From NCBI GenBank assembly GCA_907163375.1, contig CAJQUW010009334.1, forward strand, positions 155,092-219,091: a DNA stretch of 64,000 bases. The letters run 5' to 3'. Position numbers and translations under genes: made by a program. The stretch is from Prostheceraeus crozeri (lineage: Eukaryota; Platyhelminthes; Polycladida; Euryleptidae). Within the stretch, counting starts at the first letter, position 1, and every line of letters starts with the position of its first letter. The notes beneath the pieces were generated by a model. That model was not told the DNA's origin, searched no databases, and saw nothing but the letters and a program-made list of their open reading frames with translations. Positions 1-10,999 of the stretch are shown here, one piece after another.

Positions 1-1767
1 TTGGAAAGTCATGTGTTAATGTCGAGTAAGTGATGTGGAATAATACTACATTGACCGAATTACCAGTGGATGTCAGACCCTCGTACGTGTATAGAAAACA
101 CCTGAATGATAAACAACACAATATGAAAGCTAATTGACTTCTAAGCGTTGGCTGCATATCCATGTTCTCGCTGAAGTGAAGCAATTTAAGGTATATTGGC
201 TCGAGAGACAGTTGAATTTGAGTAGGGTGAGGAGGATGAACGCTTCGCTTCAGCGAAAATGAGGTATTTAATTCGTCGTGTACTAATGTTCGCACCGACA
301 ATCCAAGTAAACGGGTTTATCTCACAGCATGAAGAATTTAAGACTGCAGCTAATTTTACACACAATGAGTAGAATTGAGTTGTGTCTAGTTTCATTCATG
401 CATCTAACCGCTCTCATTTTACGGTACTAACACTAACCTGGTTAGAGGTGCGAGTGTTTGAGATTAGAAGGTTTAATACGGAACTACAACGCACAAAAAC
501 TTTACTATATTGTAGGCGACGTCGCTTGTGTTCACATCTCTTTCTAATAAAACTTTCTGTCCGATTCTTCTACTATCAATTGACCCGCGTGATAGGAACT
601 CAACGACTGAGTCATGTTTTTATCAGATGAAATAATGTGAATCATGAATATGCGTGACCAATTATGTGAGACAGATGTTAATCAACTGCAGTTAAATTTA
701 TCACGGCTTGAAACATATGATAATTCCATAAAAGTCATAAGAATTATCCATGCTGTTGTAATCTGAAATAACATATTATTGTCGCGCAGTGCGTTCAATT
801 ATCGCACAGTGACTGTAAGAAGTCACTGTGTTAATTCATTAAGCGCGTGTTAATTCACTTGCATCCACAGTTACGGCGACTGACAAGAATAAATAGTGCG
901 AATTCCTTGCAAGTGTGATGTATGATTTTCTGAAACTACTGTATAATAGGAATCTGCTGCCACAGCTGCTCCACGATCAGGTCCACAATAAATCACTTTC
1001 TAGCAGATCAACGGTAAGGTTAACTTCGAGATCAGATGACCAGTTTCAAGTGCGGTTTGGGTTCCGATTGTCTAAGAAGATTATCGGAAGAAATACTCCA
1101 AGTGATCATTGGTTTCATAGGAATCTCATTTTCTTGATCATACAATGACAATTGAAAGTTGAAGTTAACTACATGTACTAGCGATCGATAACTCAACAGA
1201 AATAAGAGGACTTTCGGGTCGGTTAACAAGAATGAATCCTGCATCGCCAATCTGTTGGGTCTCTATTAAGAATTGTGACAAACCAAATGGTTTTAGCAAA
1301 AAATCTGCCTCTCGATAGTTTAGGAACGCCATCAGAAATCTTTGGTCTGACATCTCCTATTCAGAAAATTCATACAAGGAGGAAATTATGTCAGTTTGTC
1401 AGAAAACTGTATCGACCATTCGGTTACAATTCAGTATTCGAATGTATGTGTAAATGTAACAGAAATTCGTTTCGACTCTATATAAATGGAAACATAATTC
1501 ACGATATATTTCAAGACGACTAGGCAACAACAATTGTTCAAGATTTACCAAAATACGCTTAAACTGACGCAGTAAGTAAAATAGCTTGAGAGTGACATTT
1601 CTGTGTCTTTCTTCCTGTACCATAAAACTAAGATTTCGTCCATTCTCGCAATGCTTTTTGCCACGGTTTAATTATTCACTCAAACAGGGTAAACGAGATT
1701 GCACTTAGTCCAATCAGTCCCAAATACTGAATTAGAGACTGATGTGCCCAAGTACGTGACTTAAAAT
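1..1767. other. Non-coding stretch, nothing recognised
   Basis: AT-rich sequence with only short open frames (60-80 codons) on both strands. None has a recognisable motif, a biased composition or convincing splice sites. I see no repeat or RNA gene here. Confidence 0.5.
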
Positions 1768-1930
1768 TCAACCGGATGGTACTGGTGCCCGTCAGTCGAT
1801 TTGAAATATGACAGGACTGGACTCGGTAGACGATATAAAATATGACCGCACCCGTACCCGATAGTCGATTTGAAATATGACCGGATCGGACCGGTGCCCG
1901 GTAGTCGAGTTGAAATACATGTATATTACA
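1768..1930. repeat. Short tandem repeat, 35-40 bp unit, about four copies
   Basis: The motif GTCGATTTGAAATATGACC recurs with variation from about 1794, 1829, 1864 and 1904, separated by GC-richer segments containing ACCGG and GGTGCCCG. The unit drifts between 35 and 40 bp, so this is an old, diverged array. The ACCGGT-type motifs resemble the subterminal repeats of the hAT element at 35388-36922, so it could be a relic of a related element end. That link is inference only. Confidence 0.6.
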
Positions 1931-3412
1931 GGACCCGTATTCTGAAGCACATGAAAATAGACCACGGAAGCGAACCATTCGATCCCGGACTGCTCGTGTA
2001 TTGGGTAATAATCGGTGTCAACATTGGATATATGGTTTACATGTCCTAAACCATTTTACCCAATACCTCCATCAGCGCCTATTCACTATACGTCCCCGTT
2101 TGAAATTTTGTAAAAAGTAGACGCAAAATCAGGTGAAATGCACGTACTTTTTTTGCAAGCTCTCTCATTCTCGATCATTTTGTTGGTTAGAAGTTTCTCC
2201 TGCAAAGTATTTATTTGATTAACAATAAAAACCTATCTACTGGCAATTACAGCGTGCTGCTGTCGTTACGCGCTGTTTACTAGGCCCAATCTGGATAATT
2301 GAATGAAGCCGTGGCTCAACCAGACCCTTGTCTGGAAAAGAGGGCAGAAACCGCAGCCGAACCAGTGCCCTCCCTGATACCCGGTCGATCCTTAAATGCA
2401 ATAAAGGTCAAATATCTGAAGCGTGAAAGCTTCTCCTCCCCTAGAGTGCTTCAATATGGTTTGGTACCTTGGTTATAGGGAAGGAAGAAAAATTATCGAC
2501 ATTGATTTTTCAACAAATATTCAATGAAAGGCTGACTGCAAATAGTGCAAATATGATTATTACCCGAATAAACCCTTTCGTTGGCTTCGATTATAATACT
2601 CGTGCATTTAGATGACAATGCATCAGTAACTCCGAATTGTGTGTGGCTGTTGGGATGTTCGTATTAGTAAGCGCACATTCGATTCCACAGCTGTCTATTC
2701 GTTTCTTCAGATATTATTCAACAGCGTGAAAAGTTTTGACTGTCATAAATGAAATGTCGACTTGTATGCACTAAATACGTGATGTTCTTGCCATTTAAGC
2801 TAGAACTTCATCTTCGCATACGCTAGGTCATGTTGTTTATGAAATAACACAGTTACAAATGAACCTCTCTTTACTTGTTTATGATCAGCTGGTTTCTGAC
2901 AAACTCATGTTATCTCATATATTTGTGAAGATTCTGTGAAGATGACTTAGCTGTGCGAAGCACTTGAATCCGTCGTATTTATTAAAACTATTATGACTTC
3001 ATTTTTTAAGTACTCAGTACTGATAATTAGCATTCAAGGACATGATATTGCTGAGATTTTAATTATGCCGACTTGTTGTCATGCTTATCATTGATTTATA
3101 TTACATTAGATTATTGAAATGTTTGATTTTTCTTCAACATGAAGTGAAGGTATTTGAAGATTTTCTGGTTTCTGTTGCTGCATAATACTGTGCTAACACT
3201 CATGAACGGGTCCATAGTTGAAATTCCACTTGCATTTCTAGCTGCTCGAATATTATCTTCCATTAAATCCATTGACATACAAGAGATTCGACCTCAACAG
3301 CCTCACTATTTTCATCTGGACTCGACCGCGACATCATTATGAAAAATTACTACAGGAATTTCAGAAATGTATTGAAACTCTAAACAAAATATCTTAAATT
3401 TCTGTACTTTTT
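1931..3412. other. Non-coding stretch with one small inverted repeat
   Basis: Contains a small inverted repeat (TGTATTGGGTAA near 1997 against TTACCCAATACC near 2056), separated by about 50 bp. Otherwise no recognisable coding or repeat signal was found. A small open frame at 3154-3342 lacks any family resemblance. Confidence 0.4.
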
Positions 3413-3952
3413 AGTTTAACGAGTTAAGACAAATTCGTCTATGTAGCCAATGCACAATGAAGAACTGTCCTATGAAAAATGACAATTGTAGCAGAAAAAT
3501 GGTGGTGTATAAGATCAAATGTTCATGCGGTTCTGTCTACATTGGAAGTACAGTGCGTCCCTTACACACAAGAATTCGAGAGCACTTATTTTACAACAAA
3601 TCCGCCATCTATGATCACAAGCTCATCTGTCATGGCAGCCTCAGCATAGAAATTGTGTCACATGCTAAAGACGCAGTAGATCTTCGTCTCAAAGAGGCAC
3701 TCATAATTAAGACAGCCCAACCTGACCTGAACAGGCGTGATGAAGGACAAGATATCTGTACAGTGGTATCTACATGACATTTTGATTTTTGAAAACATTT
3801 TTATATAGCTTTGTACTCCATTTGTAAATCTTTTCTACTCTATACTTTGAAAAGGCCTGTGACAGCCGAAATATAAGTATAAAATTAACTCATCGAGTTA
3901 TCACTCAAGCATCCTCGGCTACATAGACGAATTTGTCTTAACTCGTTAAACT
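3413..3952 (+). mobile_element. Penelope-like element fragment with flanking inverted repeat
   Basis: A 5'-truncated Penelope-like retroelement, recognised from its GIY-YIG endonuclease segment (3457-3777). Downstream is a GGCCTGTGACAGCCGAAAT motif near 3853 of the kind often seen at the 3' end of such elements. The piece is bounded by a perfect 36-bp inverted repeat at 3413-3448 and 3917-3952, beginning AGTTTAACGAGTTAAGACAA on the left. No reverse-transcriptase domain is visible upstream. Penelope-like elements are known for terminal repeats in direct or inverted orientation, which would explain the arrangement. That assignment is family knowledge plus inference. Confidence 0.75.
3457..3777 (+). 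pseudogene. GIY-YIG endonuclease domain of a Penelope-like element (truncated)
   Basis: The 106-codon open frame carries a cysteine cluster (C4, C11, C22, C24) running into VVYKIKCSCGSVYIGST, then R39 and E42-H43, and later E80 and N92 in the context LKEALIIKTAQPDLN. This is the YIG, R..EH, E and LN layout of the GIY-YIG nuclease that Penelope-like retroelements carry after their reverse transcriptase. The nuclease nicks DNA at the insertion site. The first methionine is only the first ATG in the surviving segment and not a natural start, because the RT half is missing. The frame itself has no stop, so truncation is fairly recent or the domain is lightly decayed. The endonuclease identity is firm, and activity is very unlikely without the RT. 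Confidence 0.85.
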
Positions 3953-4267
3953 TAACAATAATGCTGCTCAGAGAGAATTTTGATATTTTACGTACTTTTT
4001 AGTGTTGAGCATATTTGACCGAAAATATGGTCCTCATACAATCAATCGAATTGGATGCAAGAAGTCGCATTAGCATGAACTCAGCACATCGCAAATTCAG
4101 CGTCATTTTATTTGAATATCTTTATATCCGTTTTATACAAGAGCGCAACCATAAAAGCCTATCATGGGCAACATTTGGATGAATTGGTAAATTATATTAA
4201 TTGAATGCGAATTGCCTACAAGTTTGACAACCACACACACCAAAGATTATTAAATAATGATAATGGT
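3953..4267. other. Non-coding stretch, nothing recognised
   Basis: Short AT-rich gap between the Penelope fragment and the first copy of a dispersed repeat. No motif recognised. Confidence 0.4.
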
Positions 4268-4395
4268 CATGGCCTTGGCCTCGTTAGACATTTGATTGAC
4301 TTCAGTATTCAAGACAGTTAAATTCTGAACTGAAATCAGGAGGTAGTTGTTGTATACATGAATTGTTTGAAATCAAGCGATGTTCAATTACCCCT
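4268..4395 (+). repeat. Unclassified dispersed repeat, copy 1
   Basis: Diverged direct-orientation match to 5551-5685. Shared landmarks in order are a TGGCCTTGGC block, CTGAACTGAA, GTAGTTGTTG, TGAAAT and TTCAATTACC. The two copies differ at many positions and by small indels. No coding capacity, terminal repeats or target duplication can be seen, so the class is unknown. The downstream open frame at 4363-4602 overlaps its end and is not recognisable as a gene. Confidence 0.55.
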
Positions 4396-5550
4396 GACTT
4401 TGATAATGAGGAGCTCTCTGGTTGTAGTCGTGGTGTGAGTTGGAGTCGTCTTGATAGGAATAAAACAGATGCTCTCTTAATGCAGGTAAAAATTCAGGAC
4501 GCAGATTGCCAAGCTATTGTTAAAGAGGTATCCAATACTTTGCCTGGTATTCATTCCAACCCATACTACTGTAGAGGAGGATGCTGCGCAACTTGCTCGT
4601 AATATTGGGGATTTTCTTTACTTCAGGAGTTCGAATTAATGTGTTTTCCATCCTCATAGCAGGTACATTCATTAGTGAAAGCAAGCCTCCACGCTTTTAG
4701 GGATGTCGCATTTATGAAAGATGGGTCGATAGCATTGAACTCGGTTTTCTCGGTTAGTCTCTGTGAAGAACTGCACTTGACATGGTTTTCCAGGCCCGCA
4801 TAAGCAAACTGACCTAGGGATCATCACTAACAGACTGTTCAACATCATGTACACAATCTCCACGTTCGGTAGGCGATCTGCTCCTGTTAAATCAGCACCG
4901 AGCCCGTCCCGAACAATTTCTCTATCCATTGGGTGATTATTCATCCATCAGGTTGCTCACAATCATAAGTTCTCTCAGCCTTATTACCACTGTCCGACTC
5001 CAAAATATCTGTAGAAATAGTAAAGTCAGATAATCTGTGTATCAGCGGTTCACGTGTACCCTTCAAAAAAGAGTCTGCCAATGTTATCATGAAAGATTTC
5101 GGTCTAAATGCATTTCATGTCGATATCTTTTAATATTTTTTAAGATCACTCATTTTTTGATGTCTTCTCTTATTAAGTGACTTTATTGGTCTCCATACTG
5201 ATACGCTAGATTTCTGTGTTTGTATACGTGCTTGTAAATATTTGAGAATAAAGTTTATGCGATTCGTGCAGACACGAGACTGCTTGCCCTCGGAATGGAA
5301 TGGAATATATTAGGATCTGATGATCATGACGATATCGCACATGTCTGAAAATAAAAATAAGACTAATCATCACGAACATTCAAAACAATAAGAAATGTAT
5401 CACAAAATTGTGCATCCAGAATAAATCATGTTCATTTAGAGTACTCAGTTTATTACATCATCAGTTTCACATTAATTGATGAAAGTCACATTTCAAATCG
5501 CATAACATAATCCAAGTAGCATAAATGTACCACATCTCAGACAAAAAATC
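4396..5550. other. Non-coding stretch with unassigned open frames
   Basis: Holds open frames of 79 codons (plus, to 4602) and 90 codons (4672-4944, minus). The latter has a less AT-rich composition than its surroundings but no recognisable domain. An exon of an unknown gene or an old transposon piece cannot be excluded. Confidence 0.35.
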
Positions 5551-5685
5551 TTGGCCTTGGCATCGATAGAAATTCGATTGAGGTCAATCTTTAGACACAT
5601 CTCAAGTCTGAACTGAAGTTAGAAGTTAGTTGTTGGATGTATGAAATGTTAGTGAAGCTAATCGATTTTCAATTACCTCTAACTG
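5551..5685 (+). repeat. Unclassified dispersed repeat, copy 2
   Basis: Second copy of the repeat at 4268-4395, in the same orientation and about 1.28 kb downstream. The blocks TGGCCTTGGC, CTGAACTGAA, GTTAGTTGTTGG and TTTCAATTACC align in order. The spacing and divergence suggest two independent old insertions or an old segmental duplication. Confidence 0.55.
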
Positions 5686-8529
5686 CCGCCACACTTATTA
5701 ATTATTATAATAGATAAAGAGATTAAGTCCCACGAGATCGCGATGCACGAGCAGGCGATGTTAACGGAAATTGCCGGCAGCAATTTCGTGTTTTATAGTT
5801 TTATCAGTCAATTCTTTCAAAGTAGACTGTGGTGATGGGCAAATTAAATGTTGATGAGATTATCTTCACTTGATTAGCTTGCAGCTAGGAAAGCTATCGT
5901 CATCTTTGAAAGACGGATATTGCGGCATATTCACACATGCTCCACACTAGTTTTCTCTTTTAGTCTAGTCTCTTCAACTAAAAATATAATCGGTTTTGGA
6001 ATGAAGCACAATGACTACTCGTTATAAACATTCCACAATGCTGAGGATTAAAATAGAATCTGTCGAAATTACATTTTCAAAATCGAAACTAGCTACATAC
6101 ATGTAATGCTGACCAAGAAGTTGCGATCTGGAAAGATGTAACATCAAATGTGTGAAGACCAATTATTACTCAGCATTCTCCAATATTCATAACTGAAATT
6201 ATGCTATTATTGATCGACCTAATTATCAATCCGACAGTATATTGGAGTAAAAATTATCGGTAAAATTCTCTGTCGGTTGTCTTTTGTGCTGGAAAGGGGT
6301 GTTGTTCAAAATCATGGTTTCGGCTCTGTTTTGGAATTTTCTTTCATCATGGCAAGTCTTCGCATAATGATTTCGCCTTCTCAACCAATTATATAAGCGT
6401 GCTTCAATTACCTCTGACCTCATAGATCTATTAGCAATAAACTTCATGCAATTAATACGTGTTTACATGTACAATTGCCCACTCATCTGCGAGTAAGTCG
6501 TGATGAAAATGCCCTCGCTATATTTTTGGATGGCTTCCGGACGGCATCGAATATGCAACACAATAGCACATAGTAAACACAGAGACAGCGTCAATAATAA
6601 TTTCTACCTTTCCTACAACGAAAGAAGCAAAATAGCGAAAGAAATAATGAGATGTCTTGGTGCTGCTTCGTAATTCTCTTAGACCGTTATTTATCTATGT
6701 ATAATGTATTTTTCTTTCTCAAATAGCAGTAGATTGAGAATCAAAAAGGCAACAATAAATCATGGAAACATTCTCATTTTTTATTTCTCTAAAGCGAAAT
6801 TTTAGATTTTTTGTGAAATTTCAAAAGATATAGTGTTGTCAAAAAGGTGAGTGTGATACAGAAATTTTCCACTCCTACTTGAGTCGAAAGACTCCAAAAG
6901 AGCCGTATTACTCGTACATAATGCACATTATCAGACAAACTTATCTGCATTGCGACCAGCAGATGCGTTTTGTAAATGCATGGATGTCTGTGTCCTAAAA
7001 ATTGTAATAAAACAAAAGACAGAAATAATCAAAAGTCGACTTTTTAATTACTGTGTGTTTTACCCATTTTAATGACGAGTTAATGAATTTCTTCTGAACA
7101 TTTTGCGAAAAGAACGGAAAGACATCATGTTTTAACATAATTTTTGCGTCATAGAGCCTTCTGTGTTATAGTAAATTGCCTTTTTACATGGACTTATAAT
7201 CATGCTCTCTGACTATGAAATTATATTTAATTATCATGTATCATCTTCAGAACGCTATAAGAGACAAATATTACTTGATATATTGAGGCTTCATTGTCTT
7301 TTCGTTGTTGTTTATTTTTCACTAAAAATCTAGATATTATGTATTAAGTTACGGCTGATTGGTTTTGCTTCGCATTTAAAAATGAGTTTTTCCTTTTTTG
7401 ACTAATCAAACTGTACAACAAAGTGTTAGAGCAGCCTCTGTGTCCAAATCAGTTCCTCCGTCGCTTTCTGAAAACGAACGACGGAGTTTATTTTTCATCG
7501 TCTCTCTTCTATCTTCATTTAACGACGTTACTATTGCTGTGTAGGTAACTGCTGTCATGATGAACAGTCGGTCCCCACGGAATTCATGTCGCTGGACGAT
7601 TGAATGAACCGTTGCGGATTGTCTGTAGTGAATGAGAACCGTAAACATTCGTAGCTGGAATGTCAGTTTGTTTAGCAAAGAATAAATTGGGTGACGGGTA
7701 GTGACATTGTGAGCTGCTATTGAGATGGTATTAAACTCTGTCGATACATTATCATCATAACATCAGATAGAAAGTGCCAGGCATTGCCGCTATGTTGCTA
7801 TGTCTCTAATTGCTAGATATATTCTGTCCTTTTTCACTGTCTGTTCCTCTGTCAGATCAGTGTTGCTTACGAGATTCATCGACATGCACATTCTCACTCA
7901 TTCCTTCGCTCGCTTACCCAAACTTTGGATCTTCCCAAGTAGAAGTTCCCATTTTAGTTCGTTTGCACTTGCGGCAACAGTATGGTGGGTGCCGCTTCAT
8001 ACAGGGGACGTTTTGTTGGCTGTTGTTCACGGTCATCGATTCAATCTTCCTGTCAGTGGCAAATTGAAAGGGATTTAAATTCAAAGTTTCAATTAAATAC
8101 TTCAAGGGTAGATTCCAATCTGCGACACATCGAGGACTTTACGAGAAAAATCCAGATTCACCAATTACATTCCAACTCAATTGCAAGACAGTGTTTTGTT
8201 GTCACAAATCCTGAGTGGTCTTACAGATGAATTGTTGAGCCAGGAAGTTAGTCGTGTAAAGTAGTGTTCCTGGCGCGTGTAACTTTTCACCGTCCAGTAT
8301 GTATATTATTACAACAAAATGAATTTGTCGGCAGATCCATTGTGTTCTTCAAATCAGGCAAATCAAGCCGGGTTTTTTTGAAGATCCGGTAATTTCGTAT
8401 AATTAAATGCCGAGATCCCGAAAAGAAAGAATTCAAGGAGTGGGAACAGAATTCTCAGAGAATCATTACGGGAACTGCGAACGCTTCTGGCATATTTGTC
8501 GTCACCATTGCAGTATACCCTATTCTAAA
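5686..8529. other. Non-coding stretch; one region open in several frames
   Basis: Mostly AT-rich filler. The interval 7800-8230 is less AT-rich and open in several frames on both strands (for example 7914-8105 minus, with a cysteine/lysine-rich stretch). No frame matches a family I know and no splice sites flank it convincingly, so I do not call a gene. Confidence 0.35.
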
Positions 8530-8666
8530 GAATCAATAACTCAGATCAGGGTGACCACTTGGTACGAAATTTTGAACCAGTGCGAAGTGGTTCGAATTGG
8601 TACGAAATTGGACCTATGCAATCAAATATTCTGCCATTTCTACTTAAATGCATGCTTACTACTAAA

Positions 8667-8822
8667 TAGAATCGTCATAAAAAATATCCGTTCCCTTTAT
8701 AAGCCAAATTGTAATTGTTATGATAAAAATATACAGCCCCTGGATGCTGTATATTTTTTATCATAACAATTAAATTATTTTGGGTTTTAAAGGGAGCGGA
8801 TATTTTTCTTATGACGATTCTA
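8667..8822. mobile_element. Hairpin (foldback MITE-like) element nested in the hAT
   Basis: A near-perfect 156-bp palindrome. The arms start TAGAATCGTCATAA (8667-8680) and end TTATGACGATTCTA (8809-8822), continue through ATATCCG and CCCTTTA blocks, and close on a small loop near GCCCCTGGA at about 8738. Arm identity is high despite a few substitutions. No coding capacity. It would form a strong cruciform or hairpin and is typical of foldback-type non-autonomous elements. Confidence 0.75.
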
Positions 8823-9060
8823 AACAAGCTCCCAGACGCCGCTATATACTCGTACTACTAAATACTATTAAATGCAAATTCAAAATTCCGAAATGTTTTG
8901 CTGCGGAAGTTGATTTACACTCAACTGATCTCGGCGATGACTGCGCTCGTTTCATTATGTCAGATGGTAGGGATGTTGCTTGACTGTTAACTCTATATGA
9001 AAGAAGACTTCTGTTGAAATGCACAGTCTTGAATAAAAACTAATTGAAACTGTGATGGTA

Positions 9061-9506
9061 TTGTGTCCCCACAACATGGTTGCCGAATCGGGGTTCAGCA
9101 AAATGAAATTTTTCGAGGATATCAATCCAATACCAGTTAAGTAATGTCTAATGCATTTCGCATGATCTCCGACTGTTTTGATCGCGGCTCGTTCGAAAAT
9201 TTCGAGCCACCACCATCACTGATGAGCAGACTTAATTTGTTTCAAGAATGCAAGGCTTTTTGCGAAGAAAACAAAATGAAAAAACTGGACTGAAGTATCG
9301 TTGATGAGACAATGAGATGTGAAATTGCTGTTTTCAAAAGGAAAACGACTAAGGAGATCAGAGTACAGATGCAAGCGGCCGAAAAAGACATTCGTGACGC
9401 AGAGGCTGCTAAGAGGAGAAAATTAGAACTTAAGATGCAAAGTGATTGTGATGAAAAGCGCCATCACAAGATTTCAAATGCTATTGTTTCCAGTATGTTT
9501 GATTAA
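9061..9506 (+). pseudogene. Remnant of hAT transposase C-terminal region
   Basis: The reading VLCPHNMVAESGFSKMK around 9060-9110 resembles the hATC dimerisation motif, where a hydrophobic strand is followed by an AE.GFS.MK helix. A stop follows soon after, so the gene is broken. Downstream, 9312-9506 is a 64-codon frame very rich in K, E, R and A (helical, coiled-coil-like). It could be the C-terminal tail of the same transposase. The position inside a TIR- and TSD-defined hAT element supports the reading. The motif match itself is weak. Confidence 0.4.
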
Positions 9507-10386
9507 TAAAACTTATTATCAATTTCATTACGAACACTCCCTGCCGTGAGCTAGATAAAAAAAGAAAAATCGTTTTGAGATATTAATGATTTGTATGGAT
9601 GAATTAACCTTTTCATGCTGACTATATAAATGTGCTTCAGAAGCTTTGTCGACTTAATATTCAATGATCGACAGCAATCAACAATGATAATAGAACAATA
9701 ATCCTTCATTTGTTATTGAATTTAAAGACTCGGTTGAAAAGGTTAGTTTTCAAATCAAAGCTGCGAGATTTTTACTCCTTTTGTTGCGGTTTTTCCTAAT
9801 AAATCAGAAAAGTATTTGATCACATATGCACGTAAATGTAATTCTGCAAATATTGATTCTTTCATAAAAGATGCAGGTAAACCAAGGATTTTTCTCTAGC
9901 ACTTATTTTCTACTTCTTTATATCGTTTGTTTTGTAGTTGTTGAACCCTTCTTATCTTATTTTGCACCATGTTTCGAAAAGAGAGAACATAACAAAGAGT
10001 ATACTGTAATTTTCTTACGCATGCATTTGTGAGAAAATATAAATTACTCATTTCATGCATATTGCTTTTATTTTGTTGGTACATTCTCATATAATGATGA
10101 AAATCATCCCAGCAGCCACTTATAATAGAATTGAATGCTTACTAATTTAAATTATTAATTGAAGTAGTCCTAATGAGGACTGATGGCGTTCTCCAATCCG
10201 CAGGTGTACAATTGCAATGTTACTGTGACCATTAGATTAATCAGTTCTTGAAAGAACTCAATGGAGCTTTCTCGTGGCAATGAATTAAAATTGATCAGCT
10301 GTGGCCCAATATCTGGTAAAAAAGGAAATCTTAAGACTTGTAACACTACTCATGCTTACTGTTAATATACTGTACGACGTATCATT

Positions 10387-10600
10387 GTGGCATCTTTGCG
10401 CCAGTATTTAGCGATACACACGACGCAGGGTTATCGCTATACACCACGGACTCCTACACCTTACCCTTCACCGGGACGACCGCCCGAATACACACATGCG
10501 CCTGCGGGAACATCATGTGCCGCGTTCACTCACCTGCGCCAAAATTCAACTATTCACTACGCTGGTCGCTGTGCGTGTTTTCATACCTTCCTTACTACTA
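10387..10600. other. GC-richer island inside the hAT right end
   Basis: Markedly richer in C and G than all neighbours, with repeated GCGATACAC/ATCGCTATACACC-like motifs and CCTACACC/CCTTCACC blocks. It lies within 260 bp of the hAT right terminus. It may be a subterminal region of the element. The 81-codon frame through it has no recognisable features. Confidence 0.35.
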
Positions 10601-10999
10601 ATAATTTCTACATGGTTCGAAATTTGTGCTAGGTGAAGTGGTCACCCTGACTCAGATGGAGATAAATTGCCATCCGAACTACAGACTTCTACAATTAATT
10701 ATTACAGATGATTCAAATCTCGTTCTCAGAGCTTGGGTTCAAAATTTGAACTATTATGAATTTGCAAGTATGAAGCAATTTGCCAGCACTGGCCAAATAG
10801 GTCAGCTGCCGGCTTCTATGCACATCCACCTACCAATGGTTTGTGCATAGAGCGCAAACACGAATAGCAATTTACATTCGTGTTTGCAAGTTCAAATTTT
10901 GAGCCCGAGATATGAGAACGAGATTTGAATTACTTTTTCATTAATTGCAGAAGTTTTGTTGCTTGGATGACAATTTATCTCCATCTGAGTTACTGATTC

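Larger units (their letters stand above)
8547..10649 (+). mobile_element. hAT-superfamily DNA transposon, decayed, with 8-bp target duplication
   Basis: Terminal inverted repeats begin CAGGGTGACCACTT on both ends, with a further shared tract (CGAAAT/AAATTTCG and GAACC) about 15-30 bp inside. An identical 8-bp target duplication ACTCAGAT flanks it at 8539-8546 and 10650-10657. An 8-bp duplication with CAG-starting ends is the hAT signature. The 2103-bp length is short for an autonomous hAT, and only scraps resembling the C-terminal dimerisation region remain (around 9060-9150). A hairpin element at 8667-8822 sits inside it. It landed in the arm of a pre-existing foldback element. Confidence 0.8.
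8530..10999. mobile_element. Foldback element interrupted by a hAT insertion
   Basis: The outer inverted repeat reads GAATCAATAACTCAGAT at 8530-8546 and its near-complement at 10983-10999. It continues inside the hAT insertion as GGAGATAAATTG (from 10658) against CAATTTATCTCC (near 10971). Arms can be followed to about 10758 and back from about 10889. The centre holds two further hairpins (about 10817-10852 and 10858-10890). Removing the 2.1-kb hAT and one copy of its target duplication leaves a foldback of about 360 bp. No coding sequence belongs to it. Confidence 0.7.

Noticed and set aside
7406-8230. Cluster of overlapping open frames on both strands
   Set aside because: No frame shows a motif I can name, and simultaneous openness in several frames suggests composition rather than coding.
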